Source: Clostridium sp. OF03-18AA
Lineage (GTDB): Bacteria; Bacillota; Clostridia; Lachnospirales; Lachnospiraceae
NCBI RefSeq assembly: GCF_003478035.1
Contig: NZ_QUEP01000023.1
Coordinates: forward strand, 1-38,676
Direction: 5' to 3'
Length of the DNA: 38,676 bases
Numbering within the stretch: position 1 is the first letter of the stretch; each line of letters begins with the position of its first letter. The translations under genes and the position numbers were made by a program. The notes beneath the pieces were generated by a model. It ran no database searches, was not told the origin of the DNA, and was given only the letters and a program-made list of their open reading frames with translations. Positions 7,631-14,205 of this stretch are shown in pieces.

Positions 7631-7665
7631 CAGGGACATGGTACTATAATGGTATCGTGTCCCTG
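7631..7665 (+). promoter_or_regulatory. Recombinase promoter within an inverted repeat (IME-1)
   Basis: TATAAT (7645-7650) lies inside CAGGGACA (7631-7638) ... TGTCCCTG (7658-7665), a perfect 8-bp inverted repeat. No good -35 is seen, so an activator or binding of the recombinase itself may control it. An AGAAGGAG ribosome site follows at 7671-7678. Confidence 0.55.
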
Positions 7666-7670
7666 TTCAT
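7654..7670 (-). repeat. 17-bp inverted repeat, recombinase-promoter copy
   Basis: Exact reverse complement of 621-637. It overlaps the right arm of the recombinase-promoter palindrome. Confidence 0.6.
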
Positions 7671-7684
7671 AGAAGGAGAACGCT

Positions 7685-9325
7685 ATGAGCAGGAAAAAAC
7701 AAGTCTATGAGAAAATCACCGCTCTCTACTGCCGCATCTCTCTGGATGACGGCGGCGACAACGAGAGTATGAGCATCAGCAACCAGAAAATCATGCTTCG
7801 GGACTTTGCTGAAAAGCATGGAATGTTCCAGTATGAATATTATGTGGATGACGGCTATACGGGCCGCAATTTCAACCGCCCTGCCTTCCAGCGCATGATC
7901 GCTGACATTGAGGCGGGGAAGATCGGCTGCGTCATCACCAAAGACCTATCCAGGCTTGGTAGGAACTATATTGAAGCTGGCAGCTATATCGAAATCTTTT
8001 TCCCCAAACACAATGTACGCTATATCGCCATCACGGACGGCGTGGACAGCCTGACCCGTCAGGAGATGGACATTACGCCCTTTAAGAATATCCTGAACGA
8101 TATGTACAGCCGGGATATTTCTAAAAAGGTGCTGGCAGGCATCACCACCCGCTCCCGGCAGGGGAAGTTCTGCGGAGGGACGCCGCCCTTCGGCCTGATG
8201 CGTGACCCGGAGGACAAGGGGCATCTCATCATTGACCCTGAGACAGCGCCAATCATCCGCAAAATCTATGACTATGCCCTTGACGGGCTGGGCTGCATGA
8301 GGATTTCCAAACGTCTGATGGAAGAAAAAATCCCAATCACCCATGTCAAAGCCAACACGGAGTTTGACGCCAACTATTATTTCTGGGGCGGAGCCAGAAT
8401 CAGTCACATCCTGAGAAATCCATTCTATAAGGGCGCACATTTGGTCTTTCGGACGCATCAGAAAGGCATCCGCTCCAACACCTATGACATTATTCCCCGT
8501 GACCAGTGGGAAGTGATCGAGGGCTGCCATGAGGCCATTGTGACGCCGGAGGAATGGGAACAGGTGCAGGAACTCATTGACCGCAGGCCGACCATTCAGG
8601 GGAATTCCTGCCCCTTTTATAATCTGTTCCACGGTCTGGTCTACTGCGCCACCTGCGGGAAGTCCATGCAGGTGCGGTATGAGAAAGTGGGCCGAACCGG
8701 GAAGAACCGCTTCACCGGCGAAATGCGGGAGCCGATTGACAAGGCGTACTATATCTGCCAGACCTACAACCGCATGGGCTGCAAGGTCTGTTCCAGCCAC
8801 AAGATAGAGGCCAGGGATTTATACAATCTGGTGCTGAAAGACATTCAGGAACTGGCGGCGCAGGCTATGAAGGATGCCGATGCGTTCTACCAGCGGCTCA
8901 GCCGCCGGATGGAGCACCGGTATCTGGTGGACGCCTCCCAGACAGAAAAGGAACGCCTGCGGCTGGAAGCCCGAAATCAGGAAATTGACGGGATGTTCCT
9001 GAGCCTGTACACCGATAAGGCCAAAGGCATCCTGACCGAGCAGCGGTTTGTGAAGCTGACGGCGGCGCTGGAACAGGAGCAGGAATCCAACCAGAAACGC
9101 CTGCATGACCTGGCAATGATGCAAGGTCGTGCCGATGCGCAAGAAAGCGAAGTCCGCACTTTTATCAAGGAAATCCGGCGCTATGCCGCCATCGAGGAAC
9201 TGGACGAGGCGGTGCTGAACCGGCTCATTAGCCGGATTCTGATTGGAGAAATCAAGAAGATTGATGGTCAGAGGACACAGGAGGTTAAGATTATTTACAA
9301 TTTTGTTGGGGAAATGTCAAGGTAG
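7685..9325 (+). CDS. Large serine recombinase (integrase/excisionase of IME-1)
   Basis: This 546-residue enzyme would cut and rejoin attachment sites to insert and excise the element. The N-terminal resolvase domain has the catalytic serine in LYCRISLDD (residue about 18) and the KDLSRLGRNYIEAG helix. A recombinase domain (PFKNILNDMYSRDISKK and following) comes next. The zinc ribbon has CATCGKSM and a later Cys pair. A coiled coil and DUF4368-like C-terminal region complete it. It fits the TnpX/Tn4451 class, consistent with GA at both element ends. Unusually, 2.2 kb of AT-rich cargo lies between it and the right end, whereas the other two recombinases here lie under 100 bp from theirs. Confidence 0.92.
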   Translation: MSRKKQVYEKITALYCRISLDDGGDNESMSISNQKIMLRDFAEKHGMFQYEYYVDDGYTGRNFNRPAFQRMIADIEAGKIGCVITKDLSRLGRNYIEAGSYIEIFFPKHNVRYIAITDGVDSLTRQEMDITPFKNILNDMYSRDISKKVLAGITTRSRQGKFCGGTPPFGLMRDPEDKGHLIIDPETAPIIRKIYDYALDGLGCMRISKRLMEEKIPITHVKANTEFDANYYFWGGARISHILRNPFYKGAHLVFRTHQKGIRSNTYDIIPRDQWEVIEGCHEAIVTPEEWEQVQELIDRRPTIQGNSCPFYNLFHGLVYCATCGKSMQVRYEKVGRTGKNRFTGEMREPIDKAYYICQTYNRMGCKVCSSHKIEARDLYNLVLKDIQELAAQAMKDADAFYQRLSRRMEHRYLVDASQTEKERLRLEARNQEIDGMFLSLYTDKAKGILTEQRFVKLTAALEQEQESNQKRLHDLAMMQGRADAQESEVRTFIKEIRRYAAIEELDEAVLNRLISRILIGEIKKIDGQRTQEVKIIYNFVGEMSR

Positions 9326-9395
9326 AATTTAGACGCTAAATACTTTTAATTTATATCAAAAGTGATACAACAATTTTCTTTTAATGCTATCAGGC

Positions 9396-9441
9396 AATAA
9401 AGTTATTCCTTTGGCCAGAGTAAAAGGGATAACTTTATTTT
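9396..9441 (+). terminator. Recombinase terminator
   Basis: A 14-bp stem, AATAAAGTTATTCC (9396-9409) against GGGATAACTTTATT (9426-9439), has one mismatch and is followed by T residues. It ends the recombinase transcript before the opposing cargo. Confidence 0.7.
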
Positions 9442-9454
9442 GCTAAAGCATACT

Positions 9455-9502
9455 AAAAAGGGCGCGTTGCAGAAAATTATCCGCAACACGCCCTCTTCTA
9501 TA
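9455..9502 (-). terminator. Terminator of the leftward cargo operon
   Basis: GGGCGCGTTGC pairs with GCAACACGCCC. On the minus strand the stem is followed by TTTTTAG. It lies about 25 bp after the stop of the secreted protein gene. Confidence 0.75.
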
Positions 9503-9523
9503 AGTCCTTATGTCAAAATCAAA

Positions 9524-10546
9524 TTATTGGTAATCTTGAATATTGGGATAAGCGGCACCGTTATTATGCGCGTAAGCTGCTTCAAAGTAGTCGAGGCTTT
9601 CAAAAGTAATGCCCTGATAGTTTCCGACATTCAACACATCAAAAGTTAGATTCAGAACATCACCAGCGGAATATTGGTCAAGAAGATTTCCTGCAAATTT
9701 CCATCCTATGTTTTCCTCATAAGTATCCTCGGTAAAATAAAATGTAGTCGCATCCTCAGTCGCATCATAACTAATGTCAATAATTATATCAGAGAAATGA
9801 ACTTGATCTCCAGCATTAAAGTCTTTGAGATAATCTACAGTTTTTCCATCAGCAGGATTAATAAATTGAGCATTAAGTTGTGTCATATCAACAACCTCTG
9901 GAGGAAGAGAATTAAGTCTGTAAGATTCTGCAACAGAGAATTGATAAACTCTGTTATTATCCCCAAAGTAAAATCCATCTTCCGTCATAGGAACACTTGA
10001 ACGAGCATTGGCATTGTAATAATGGGCATAATACAACTGCCATTTGTATGTCTCAGTTGAAACAAACTGTGCTTTCCATGTACCAGAACTGTCTCCTGCT
10101 TTCTTTGTATAAAACATATACTGATTTGTACCAGTAGTTGCTTGACTTACCGTATCACCAGAGGCATCTGACAAGATGAGTGCAATCTGTGTAAAAATAT
10201 CGACAAAGATAATCCTATGTCCATGCATACGGATAGAACCAACGCTGTTATCTACTTCTGGACGAAAATAAACCTCAGGCCCCATATCACCCGTGTTATA
10301 TTCTATGCTAGGTGAAACAAGATAGGCCCAACTACTATCCTTTTCACTCTGTCCATCGAGATCGATAAGCTTTTCCACATAATCTGAAAGGATAATCCAG
10401 CCAATCTTCCACCAATTCACTTTGCTTGCTTCAGCAGAAGAACTGATATTCTCGTTGTCGGCATAAGCAAAAGTAGTGTTAGAAAAACTTATGCACATAA
10501 CCAAGGAAAGAGTAAGTGCAACAATCTTACGTGTTAGCTTTTTCAT
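9524..10546 (-). CDS. Secreted protein of unknown function (IME-1 cargo)
   Basis: This 340-residue protein starts at ATG 10546 (MKKLTRK), preceded on the minus strand by a G-rich ribosome site. The 14-residue longer reading has no such site. A signal peptide (basic start, hydrophobic core LTLSLVMCISF, cleavage near TFAYA) is clear. The mature part is acidic and aromatic, without repeats, cysteine pairs or an LPXTG anchor. It contains segments such as YYAHYYNANARSSV and a beta-rich C-terminus. It is the last gene of a leftward AT-rich operon with the membrane protein at 10564-10770, preceded by an attenuator-like leader. I do not recognise the family. A surface or host-interaction role is possible but unproven. 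Confidence 0.75.
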   Translation of the reverse strand: MKKLTRKIVALTLSLVMCISFSNTTFAYADNENISSSAEASKVNWWKIGWIILSDYVEKLIDLDGQSEKDSSWAYLVSPSIEYNTGDMGPEVYFRPEVDNSVGSIRMHGHRIIFVDIFTQIALILSDASGDTVSQATTGTNQYMFYTKKAGDSSGTWKAQFVSTETYKWQLYYAHYYNANARSSVPMTEDGFYFGDNNRVYQFSVAESYRLNSLPPEVVDMTQLNAQFINPADGKTVDYLKDFNAGDQVHFSDIIIDISYDATEDATTFYFTEDTYEENIGWKFAGNLLDQYSAGDVLNLTFDVLNVGNYQGITFESLDYFEAAYAHNNGAAYPNIQDYQ

Positions 10547-10563
10547 TAAAAGCCCCCCTTCTC

Positions 10564-10770
10564 TTATAAAACCAAAACAATAATGCAAATGATGGATGCA
10601 ATAAAAAAGAATACTCCAGCAACCCGCATCAAACCAAGATATAAATCTGTAGGTTCACCGCCTTTTACAGAAAAGAAGTGTTCAATTTTCCATAAAAGTT
10701 CCGGCTTAAAAATCATAAAAAAACTTAATAGAAGCAAAAGGATAAGCCATATGTTATCTATGTATAACAC
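10564..10770 (-). CDS. Small membrane protein, DUF6199-like
   Basis: This 68-residue protein has two transmembrane helices (IWLILLLLLSFFMIF and AGVFFFIASIICIIVLVL) joined by a polar loop with LWKIEHFFSVKGGEPTDLYL. That loop resembles small membrane proteins labelled DUF6199 (from memory). The start is uncertain: the furthest candidate is GTG at 10770, which touches an AAGGAA ribosome site, so the true start may be a codon or two later. It lies 17 bp before the secreted-protein gene and is probably translated from the same message. An accessory or immunity-type role is a guess only. Confidence 0.65.
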   Translation of the reverse strand: MLYIDNIWLILLLLLSFFMIFKPELLWKIEHFFSVKGGEPTDLYLGLMRVAGVFFFIASIICIIVLVL

Positions 10771-10800
10771 TTCCTTTCTGCTAATACTGAAAATTCAAAT

Positions 10801-10845
10801 AAAAAAGCGCATAAGTAGACAAATAATCATGCCTAACTTATGCGC
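10801..10845 (-). terminator. Leader terminator (attenuator) of cargo operon
   Basis: On the minus strand GCGCATAAGT (complement of 10836-10845) and ACTTATGCGC (complement of 10807-10816) form a perfect 10-bp stem followed by six T. It lies before the first structural gene, so it can only regulate. The stop codon of the leader ORF is inside the first arm. Confidence 0.75.
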
Positions 10846-10942
10846 AAATAGAAACAATTTTAATTCTAAGCCTCCAAAGCTGGCAGCGTCGGTAAAAATG
10901 CTCCATTATTAAGTTAGGCAACTTAACCTTAAAACAAATCAT
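10838..10942 (-). CDS. Leader peptide ORF, 34 codons
   Basis: ATG at 10942 (minus strand) follows GGGAGG (complement of 10951-10956) by 8 nt, an ideal spacing. The peptide starts MICFKVKLPN and contains WRLRIKI. The stop TAA falls in the upstream arm of the terminator. GCCTAACTTA inside the ORF (complement of 10910-10919) is exactly complementary to TAAGTTAGGC (complement of 10831-10840), which overlaps that arm, so a competing antiterminator can form. This is the standard layout of ribosome-controlled attenuation. Confidence 0.6.
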   Translation of the reverse strand: MICFKVKLPNLIMEHFYRRCQLWRLRIKIVSICA

Positions 10943-10985
10943 CGGTCTTACCTCCCAACAATATAAATTTCGACTTTTCACTTTT

Positions 10986-11014
10986 ATTTTATCACCTAAA
11001 GCAGAACTTGTCAA
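10986..11014 (-). promoter_or_regulatory. Promoter of the cargo operon
   Basis: On the minus strand TTGACA (complement of 11009-11014), a 17-bp spacer and TAAAAT (complement of 10986-10991) form a near-consensus promoter. It drives the leader ORF, the membrane protein and the secreted protein. Confidence 0.8.
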
Positions 11015-11284
11015 TGAATTTGTCTAAAATAAGTCGATTTTCTTTTTTGATTATGTGCATTTTTAACTAATAGAAAGAAAGTTGTATTGAGGGCGATTGG
11101 TGTTCCTTATTCCATATGTCGGAACTGTATGAAGTGAAAATAGTTTATCCGTTGAAGAGTCACTCCACAGGTTATGCTTGATTCTTTCAAAGTTATGTTT
11201 CTATAATATGCATCCGTACTGTCATATTATAATTCACATTATTGGATAATATAAATTGACAAGTATAAGATAAACAGACAAGGA
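11015..11284. other. AT-rich intergenic stretch, no gene seen
   Basis: No ORF with a ribosome site is visible on either strand. It is very AT-rich compared with the backbone and separates the leftward operon promoter from the structured right end of IME-1. Confidence 0.5.
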
Positions 11285-11375
11285 GTCGCTGCCACCCGTA
11301 AAACGGGTGGCTCGGGACGCAGGCTTTAAGCCCACTCTACTTGGCCGCGCCTCAAGGCGCTAGCTTTCTCTTTTA
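11285..11375 (+). other. Structured palindromic block, possible IS200/IS605-type end remnant
   Basis: GCCACCCG-TAAAA-CGGGTGGC (11291-11311) and GCGCCTCAAGGCGC (11347-11360) form two tight hairpins in GC-rich sequence inside an AT-rich region. Subterminal hairpins of this kind occur at IS200/IS605-family ends and their associated RNAs. No transposase or TnpB gene is present, so this would be a remnant or a small non-autonomous copy. Confidence 0.3.
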
Positions 11376-11396
11376 GGCTATACTAAAGTTTTTATT

Positions 11397-11422
11397 TCCC
11401 TGGTACAACCGGGGATTTTTTT
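11397..11422 (+). terminator. Terminator near right end of IME-1 (first)
   Basis: CCCTGGT-ACA-ACCGGGG followed by seven T. It blocks transcription toward the traG 3' part. Confidence 0.6.
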
Positions 11423-11444
11423 GCTTCAAGCCGCCAATTAGAAC

Positions 11445-11483
11445 GGCAGCCACAAAGATTTTTCTTTGCGGCTGCCGTTTTCT
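11445..11483 (+). terminator. Terminator near right end of IME-1 (second)
   Basis: GGCAGCC (11445-11451) with CAAAGA pairs with TCTTTG and GGCTGCC (11470-11476), followed by GTTTTC. It is a strong stem 30 bp from the element tip. Confidence 0.7.
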
Positions 11484-11513
11484 TGAATTCATCACTTGAC
11501 AATGTGGCAAAGA

Positions 11514-11751
11514 GCTGATGAGCCAGGACGAGCTGGCAGTTATGGATGGCGGCAAGTGCATCTTGCAGTTGCGCGGTGTGCGTCCGTTTCTTTCAGACAA
11601 GTATGACATTACCAGACATCTTAATTTCAAATACATAGCTGATGCAGACAAGCGAAATACCTTTGATATTGAAGCATTTTTGTCTGCCAGACTGAAACTC
11701 AAGCCTGATGAGGTCTGCGATGTATATGAAGTAGACACGGAGGGCGTGTAA
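11514..11751 (+). pseudogene. traG: Coupling protein TraG/VirD4, C-terminal part, separated by IME-1
   Basis: The in-frame reading ELMSQDELAVMDGGKCI, followed by QLRGVRPFLSDKYDIT and a Lys/Asp/Glu-rich tail, is the known C-terminus of TraG/VirD4 proteins of Tn1549-like ICEs. It continues the fragment ending at 575. An ATG at 11518 could in principle give a 77-residue peptide, but no ribosome site precedes it. Two terminators just upstream make expression unlikely while IME-1 is in place. After excision the joined gene would run without interruption from base 1 to 11751 minus the insert. Confidence 0.88.
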
Positions 11752-11862
11752 TACGGTTCCGCTGAGAAAGGAGTGATCGTATCTATTTGCCGCAACTGCC
11801 TCTGTTGAGGCCATTGGCGTACAAAGCGGACAATCGCAAGAAAAATAATGAAAAAGGAGGAC

Positions 11863-11959
11863 AGCCGGAATCATGCCCCCGGAAACCGGGCGGCAGATTG
11901 TTCCGGCTTTTGTATGCCTATGAAACATGACAAACCTATTTTTTAATCAGATTCCGGCT
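11863..11959 (+). promoter_or_regulatory. Alternative stem-loops before maff2
   Basis: AGCCGGAA (11863-11870) can pair with TTCCGGCT (11901-11908, followed by TTT) or, as AGCCGGAATC, with GATTCCGGCT (11950-11959). The two pairings exclude each other. The first, with inner CCCGG-AAA-CCGGG, resembles a terminator. The second covers the region just before the maff2 ATG. Attenuation or processing between traG and maff2 is possible. Confidence 0.45.
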
Positions 11960-11969
11960 AATAAACTAT

Positions 11970-12094
11970 ATGGCATTTTTTGAACAGGCAATCACCGTTC
12001 TTCAGACCCTCGTTATCGCGCTCGGTGCTGGTCTTGGTATCTGGGGCGTCATCAACCTGCTGGAAGGTTACGGAAACGACAACCCCGGTGCAAA
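11970..12094 (+). pseudogene. maff2: Maff2-family ICE protein, 5' part, interrupted by IME-A
   Basis: The reading begins at ATG 11970 as MAFFEQAITVLQTLV, then GAGLGIWGVINLLEGYGNDNPGA. This is the N-terminus of Maff2, a small hydrophobic protein found next to traG and the VirB6-like gene in Tn1549-like ICEs, probably a VirB2/pilin-like membrane component. At 12093-12095 the frame enters IME-A and stops at 12108-12110. The rest lies at 19935-19943 and 30365-30446. The three pieces join to 71 codons plus stop. The local ribosome site is weak. Confidence 0.88.
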
Positions 12095-12197
12095 TGCTCA
12101 TGTGCGGTAAAGTAATAAAAAGATTTAGGTAGCCGCCTTAACTATTCCTAAATAAGATAATATGCACAGTATTTTCTCGTAAATAGAAAATAAATTA

Positions 12198-12226
12198 TTG
12201 CATTTTACCAATTATTATGTTAAAAT
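12198..12226 (+). promoter_or_regulatory. Promoter of IME-A cargo
   Basis: TTGCAT (12198-12203), a 17-bp spacer and TAAAAT (12221-12226) stand 47 bp before the ATG of the small secreted protein. AAAGGGAGG gives the ribosome site. Confidence 0.75.
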
Positions 12227-12273
12227 GACAATGTAACAAAGAGCTATGTATTTTTAAGGAAAGGGAGGAACTT

Positions 12274-12579
12274 ATGAATTTAAGAAAATCTATTTTAGCA
12301 CTTTCAGTAGTAGCTGGAATTGTAGCTGCTCCAATGACTGTATTTGCCGCTCATACTCATAGTTGGGGTTCTCCCCAGTACTATGGATATGAAGATGAAA
12401 TGCCTGGTATATATGATGACTGGGATAAATGTGCGACACGTCATGTATATAATTACAAATAATGTTTAATTTGTGGAGAAGTAAGCATTTATGAAGTTGA
12501 GACGATTGAAATGTCTCACAAATGGGTGAATGGTGCATGTGTATATTGCAACAAAGGTTACGCGAAAGAGATAAATTAA
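12274..12579 (+). pseudogene. Small secreted Cys/His-rich protein with in-frame stop
   Basis: A signal peptide (MNLRKSILALSVVAGIVAAP, cleavage near VFAA) leads into HTHSWGSPQYYGYED and CATRHVYNYK. Then comes TAA at 12460-12462. The same frame continues past the stop for 38 codons as CLICGEVSIYEVE, MSHKWVNGACVYC, NKGYAKEIN and a final TAA at 12577-12579. The continuation has CxxC and CxxC/H spacing like a zinc-binding extracellular domain. The full product would be about 101 residues, so the TAA is probably a recent nonsense mutation or, less likely, a readthrough site. A strong promoter and ribosome site are intact. Function unknown. Confidence 0.7.
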
Positions 12580-12617
12580 CATAGTATCATTACCGGCAAG
12601 TTTATGATCAAAAAATA

Positions 12618-12672
12618 GAAAGCATTGAGAATATTTCAAAATTTCTTGAAAGTACTCTCAGTGCTTTCTTTG
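12618..12672 (+). terminator. Terminator between cargo genes
   Basis: GAAAGCATTGAGA (12618-12630) pairs with TCTCAGTGCTTTC (12656-12668) with one mismatch, followed by TTTG. The lipoprotein gene starts 22 bp later. Confidence 0.6.
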
Positions 12673-12693
12673 ATAATATGAAAGGAGAAATAA

Positions 12694-13182
12694 ATGCAAA
12701 AAAAACAACTTTCTGTATTAGTACTAATTATTTTATGCTTTTTATTAGGATGTAACAGAGAAACACCAAAAGATGAATCTCAACAAAATTATGAAGATGA
12801 ATCTAATATTTCTAAAACAAATGGAGAAGAACTTGTAAATATAAACAGTGAATTGTTAGGTTCGACTCCTTTTGATATCCAAATCGATAAAACAGCATTG
12901 CAGACTAGAAAAGAAACAGAAACAGAAGTTACAATAAAGACAAATTTAACAGACTGGGGTTATACTGTTTCTTCTGAAAAAGGGAAAATATCTGATATAA
13001 ATAAAAATTCATTCATATATATAGCACCTAAAGATGAGAGGGATGATACTATAAAAATACAATTATCGGACTATGAAAATGGCATATCATATGAATATAC
13101 AATTCCACTTATTTTTGCGGGAAACAATGAACATTCTTTAGATAAATTCAAGGAAAATCTTTCAAGATTACCTAATAGTTAG
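12694..13182 (+). CDS. Lipoprotein of unknown function (IME-A cargo)
   Basis: This 162-residue protein has a lipoprotein signal: MQKKQLSVLVLIILCFLLGC with lipobox LLGC, and Cys20 as the predicted lipidated residue. An acidic, Asn/Glu-rich linker follows. Then comes a domain with short beta-strand patterns (TEVTIKTNLTDWGYTVSS, FIYIAPKDERDDTIKI) that look Ig-like. AAAGGAG precedes the ATG at good spacing. AT-rich composition sets it apart from the mobilization genes that follow, as expected of acquired cargo. It lies after the Cys/His-rich protein, and the two may act together at the cell surface. No homologue is recognised. Confidence 0.75.
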   Translation: MQKKQLSVLVLIILCFLLGCNRETPKDESQQNYEDESNISKTNGEELVNINSELLGSTPFDIQIDKTALQTRKETETEVTIKTNLTDWGYTVSSEKGKISDINKNSFIYIAPKDERDDTIKIQLSDYENGISYEYTIPLIFAGNNEHSLDKFKENLSRLPNS

Positions 13183-13225
13183 TAAAGAGTCGATAGACTA
13201 AAGTACCACCATCCTCTTTTATTTC

Positions 13226-13299
13226 AACTGAATATCCATCCCGCCGCACCGCAGCGGCACATGAAGCAGTAAATCCGAAAAAGATTTGCTGCTTTTTTT
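13226..13299 (+). promoter_or_regulatory. Hairpin pair upstream of mobC, copy 1
   Basis: AACTGAATATCC is followed by hairpin GCCGC-ACCGCA-GCGGC (13243-13258). A terminator-type hairpin, GCAGTAAATC with GATTTGCTGC (13265-13291) and a T run, follows. The same two-hairpin layout with related sequence lies upstream of the unrelated relaxase at 24566 (24435-24502), which suggests a shared regulatory or transfer-origin function. Confidence 0.5.
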
Positions 13300-13809
13300 G
13301 CGTCCATTTTTGGCAAATTTCCAAAAGTTCCGTATTAGACAGTGAAACCAAAAAAGGCTGCCATTTTTTTCAGACAGCGGGCAAAACGCAGCTTCCGAAA
13401 CGCCTTATTGTCGGGAAAGACCGAGCCGCCGGAAAAGTTCTTGCCGGAAAGTCCGTCCATTCTGCTCTTTTGTGGTTTGTAGGGAGTAAGGGAAAAACGC
13501 CAGCCCGCAGCCTTTTATAAAAAAAGCTGGTTATAGATTTTCTGAAAAAGTGGCAGTAGCAAGTGAACGGCAGGCCGGCAGTTTCTTAGAGCAAGATTCT
13601 ACCGAGGTGCCAAAATTCGCTTATCGCTCATTTTGCCCCTGCGGGAATCTTGTTGGGGAGTGCCTTCCCCAAACCCTGCTTATGCGGCTTGCGCCGCTGA
13701 AAAACCCCTCAAAATATTTTTCGGATTTTTCAAAAACAGTTCCGCTTCACACCCTGTTTTTCTCCTATTAGTGAGAGGACACCACGCACAGAAAGGAGGT
13801 CAACCACCT
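13300..13809 (+). other. Long gap before mobC, likely oriT region of IME-A
   Basis: No convincing gene is present. Hairpins TTGGGGA-N6-TCCCCAA (13653-13672) and GCGGC-TTGC-GCCGC (about 13684-13697) lie within 160 bp of mobC. oriT normally lies beside mobC and the relaxase, so this is the best candidate. AGAAAGGAGG just before 13800 is the mobC ribosome site. Confidence 0.4.
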
Positions 13810-14205
13810 ATGAAACGATACAACACGCCGCACCGCAGCCGGGTAGTCAAAACACGCATGACCGAGGAAGAATACGCCGAGTTTGCCCAGCGGCTTTCTG
13901 CTTACCACATGAGCCAAGCCGAGTTTATCCGGCAAGCCATAACCGGGGCAGCCATACGCCCCATCATAACCGTTTCCCCCATCAATGACGAGCTGCTTGC
14001 CGCTGTCGGGAAGCTGACCGCCGAATACGGGAGGATCGGCGGCAACTTAAACCAGATAGCCCGGACGCTGAACGAGTGGCACAGTCCCTATCCGCAGCTT
14101 GCCGGGGAGGTACGGGCGGCGGTTTCCGACCTTGCTGCCCTAAAGTTTGAAGTCTTGCAGAAAGTGGGTGACGCTGTTGGCAACATTCAAACATATCAGC
14201 TCTAA
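13810..14205 (+). CDS. mobC: MobC mobilization accessory protein
   Basis: This 131-residue protein helps the relaxase open oriT. It has an N-terminal ribbon-helix-helix (VVKTRMTEEEYAEFAQRLSAY) and the MobC motif GGNLNQIARTLNEW near residue 80. The ATG at 13810 follows AGAAAGGAGGTC. A longer reading from 13633 passes through the oriT-like gap and is rejected. The end overlaps the relaxase gene by 29 bp, the usual mobC-relaxase arrangement. It is expected to bind the upstream hairpin region. Confidence 0.88.
   Translation: MKRYNTPHRSRVVKTRMTEEEYAEFAQRLSAYHMSQAEFIRQAITGAAIRPIITVSPINDELLAAVGKLTAEYGRIGGNLNQIARTLNEWHSPYPQLAGEVRAAVSDLAALKFEVLQKVGDAVGNIQTYQL

Larger units (their letters stand above)
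574..11513 (+). mobile_element. IME-1: mobilizable element inserted in traG
   Basis: The limits are set by the split traG gene. The left flank ends AAAAGA (570-575) and the right flank begins with CAAAGA (11508-11513). Removing 576-11513 (10,938 bp) restores the reading frame. A GA core fits the TnpX/Tn4451 class of large serine recombinases, which leave GA dinucleotides at the ends. Contents in order: TnpV, small proteins, XRE regulator, conserved leader, MobV-like relaxase, CHC2 primase, VapE, iteron origin, serine recombinase, then AT-rich cargo read leftward. There are no secretion genes, so it must use another element's conjugation channel. Confidence 0.88.

Noticed and set aside
13550..13809. 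ORFs in the gap before mobC
   Set aside because: Cys/Pro-rich translations without a ribosome site in a hairpin-rich stretch; better explained as an oriT or regulatory region.
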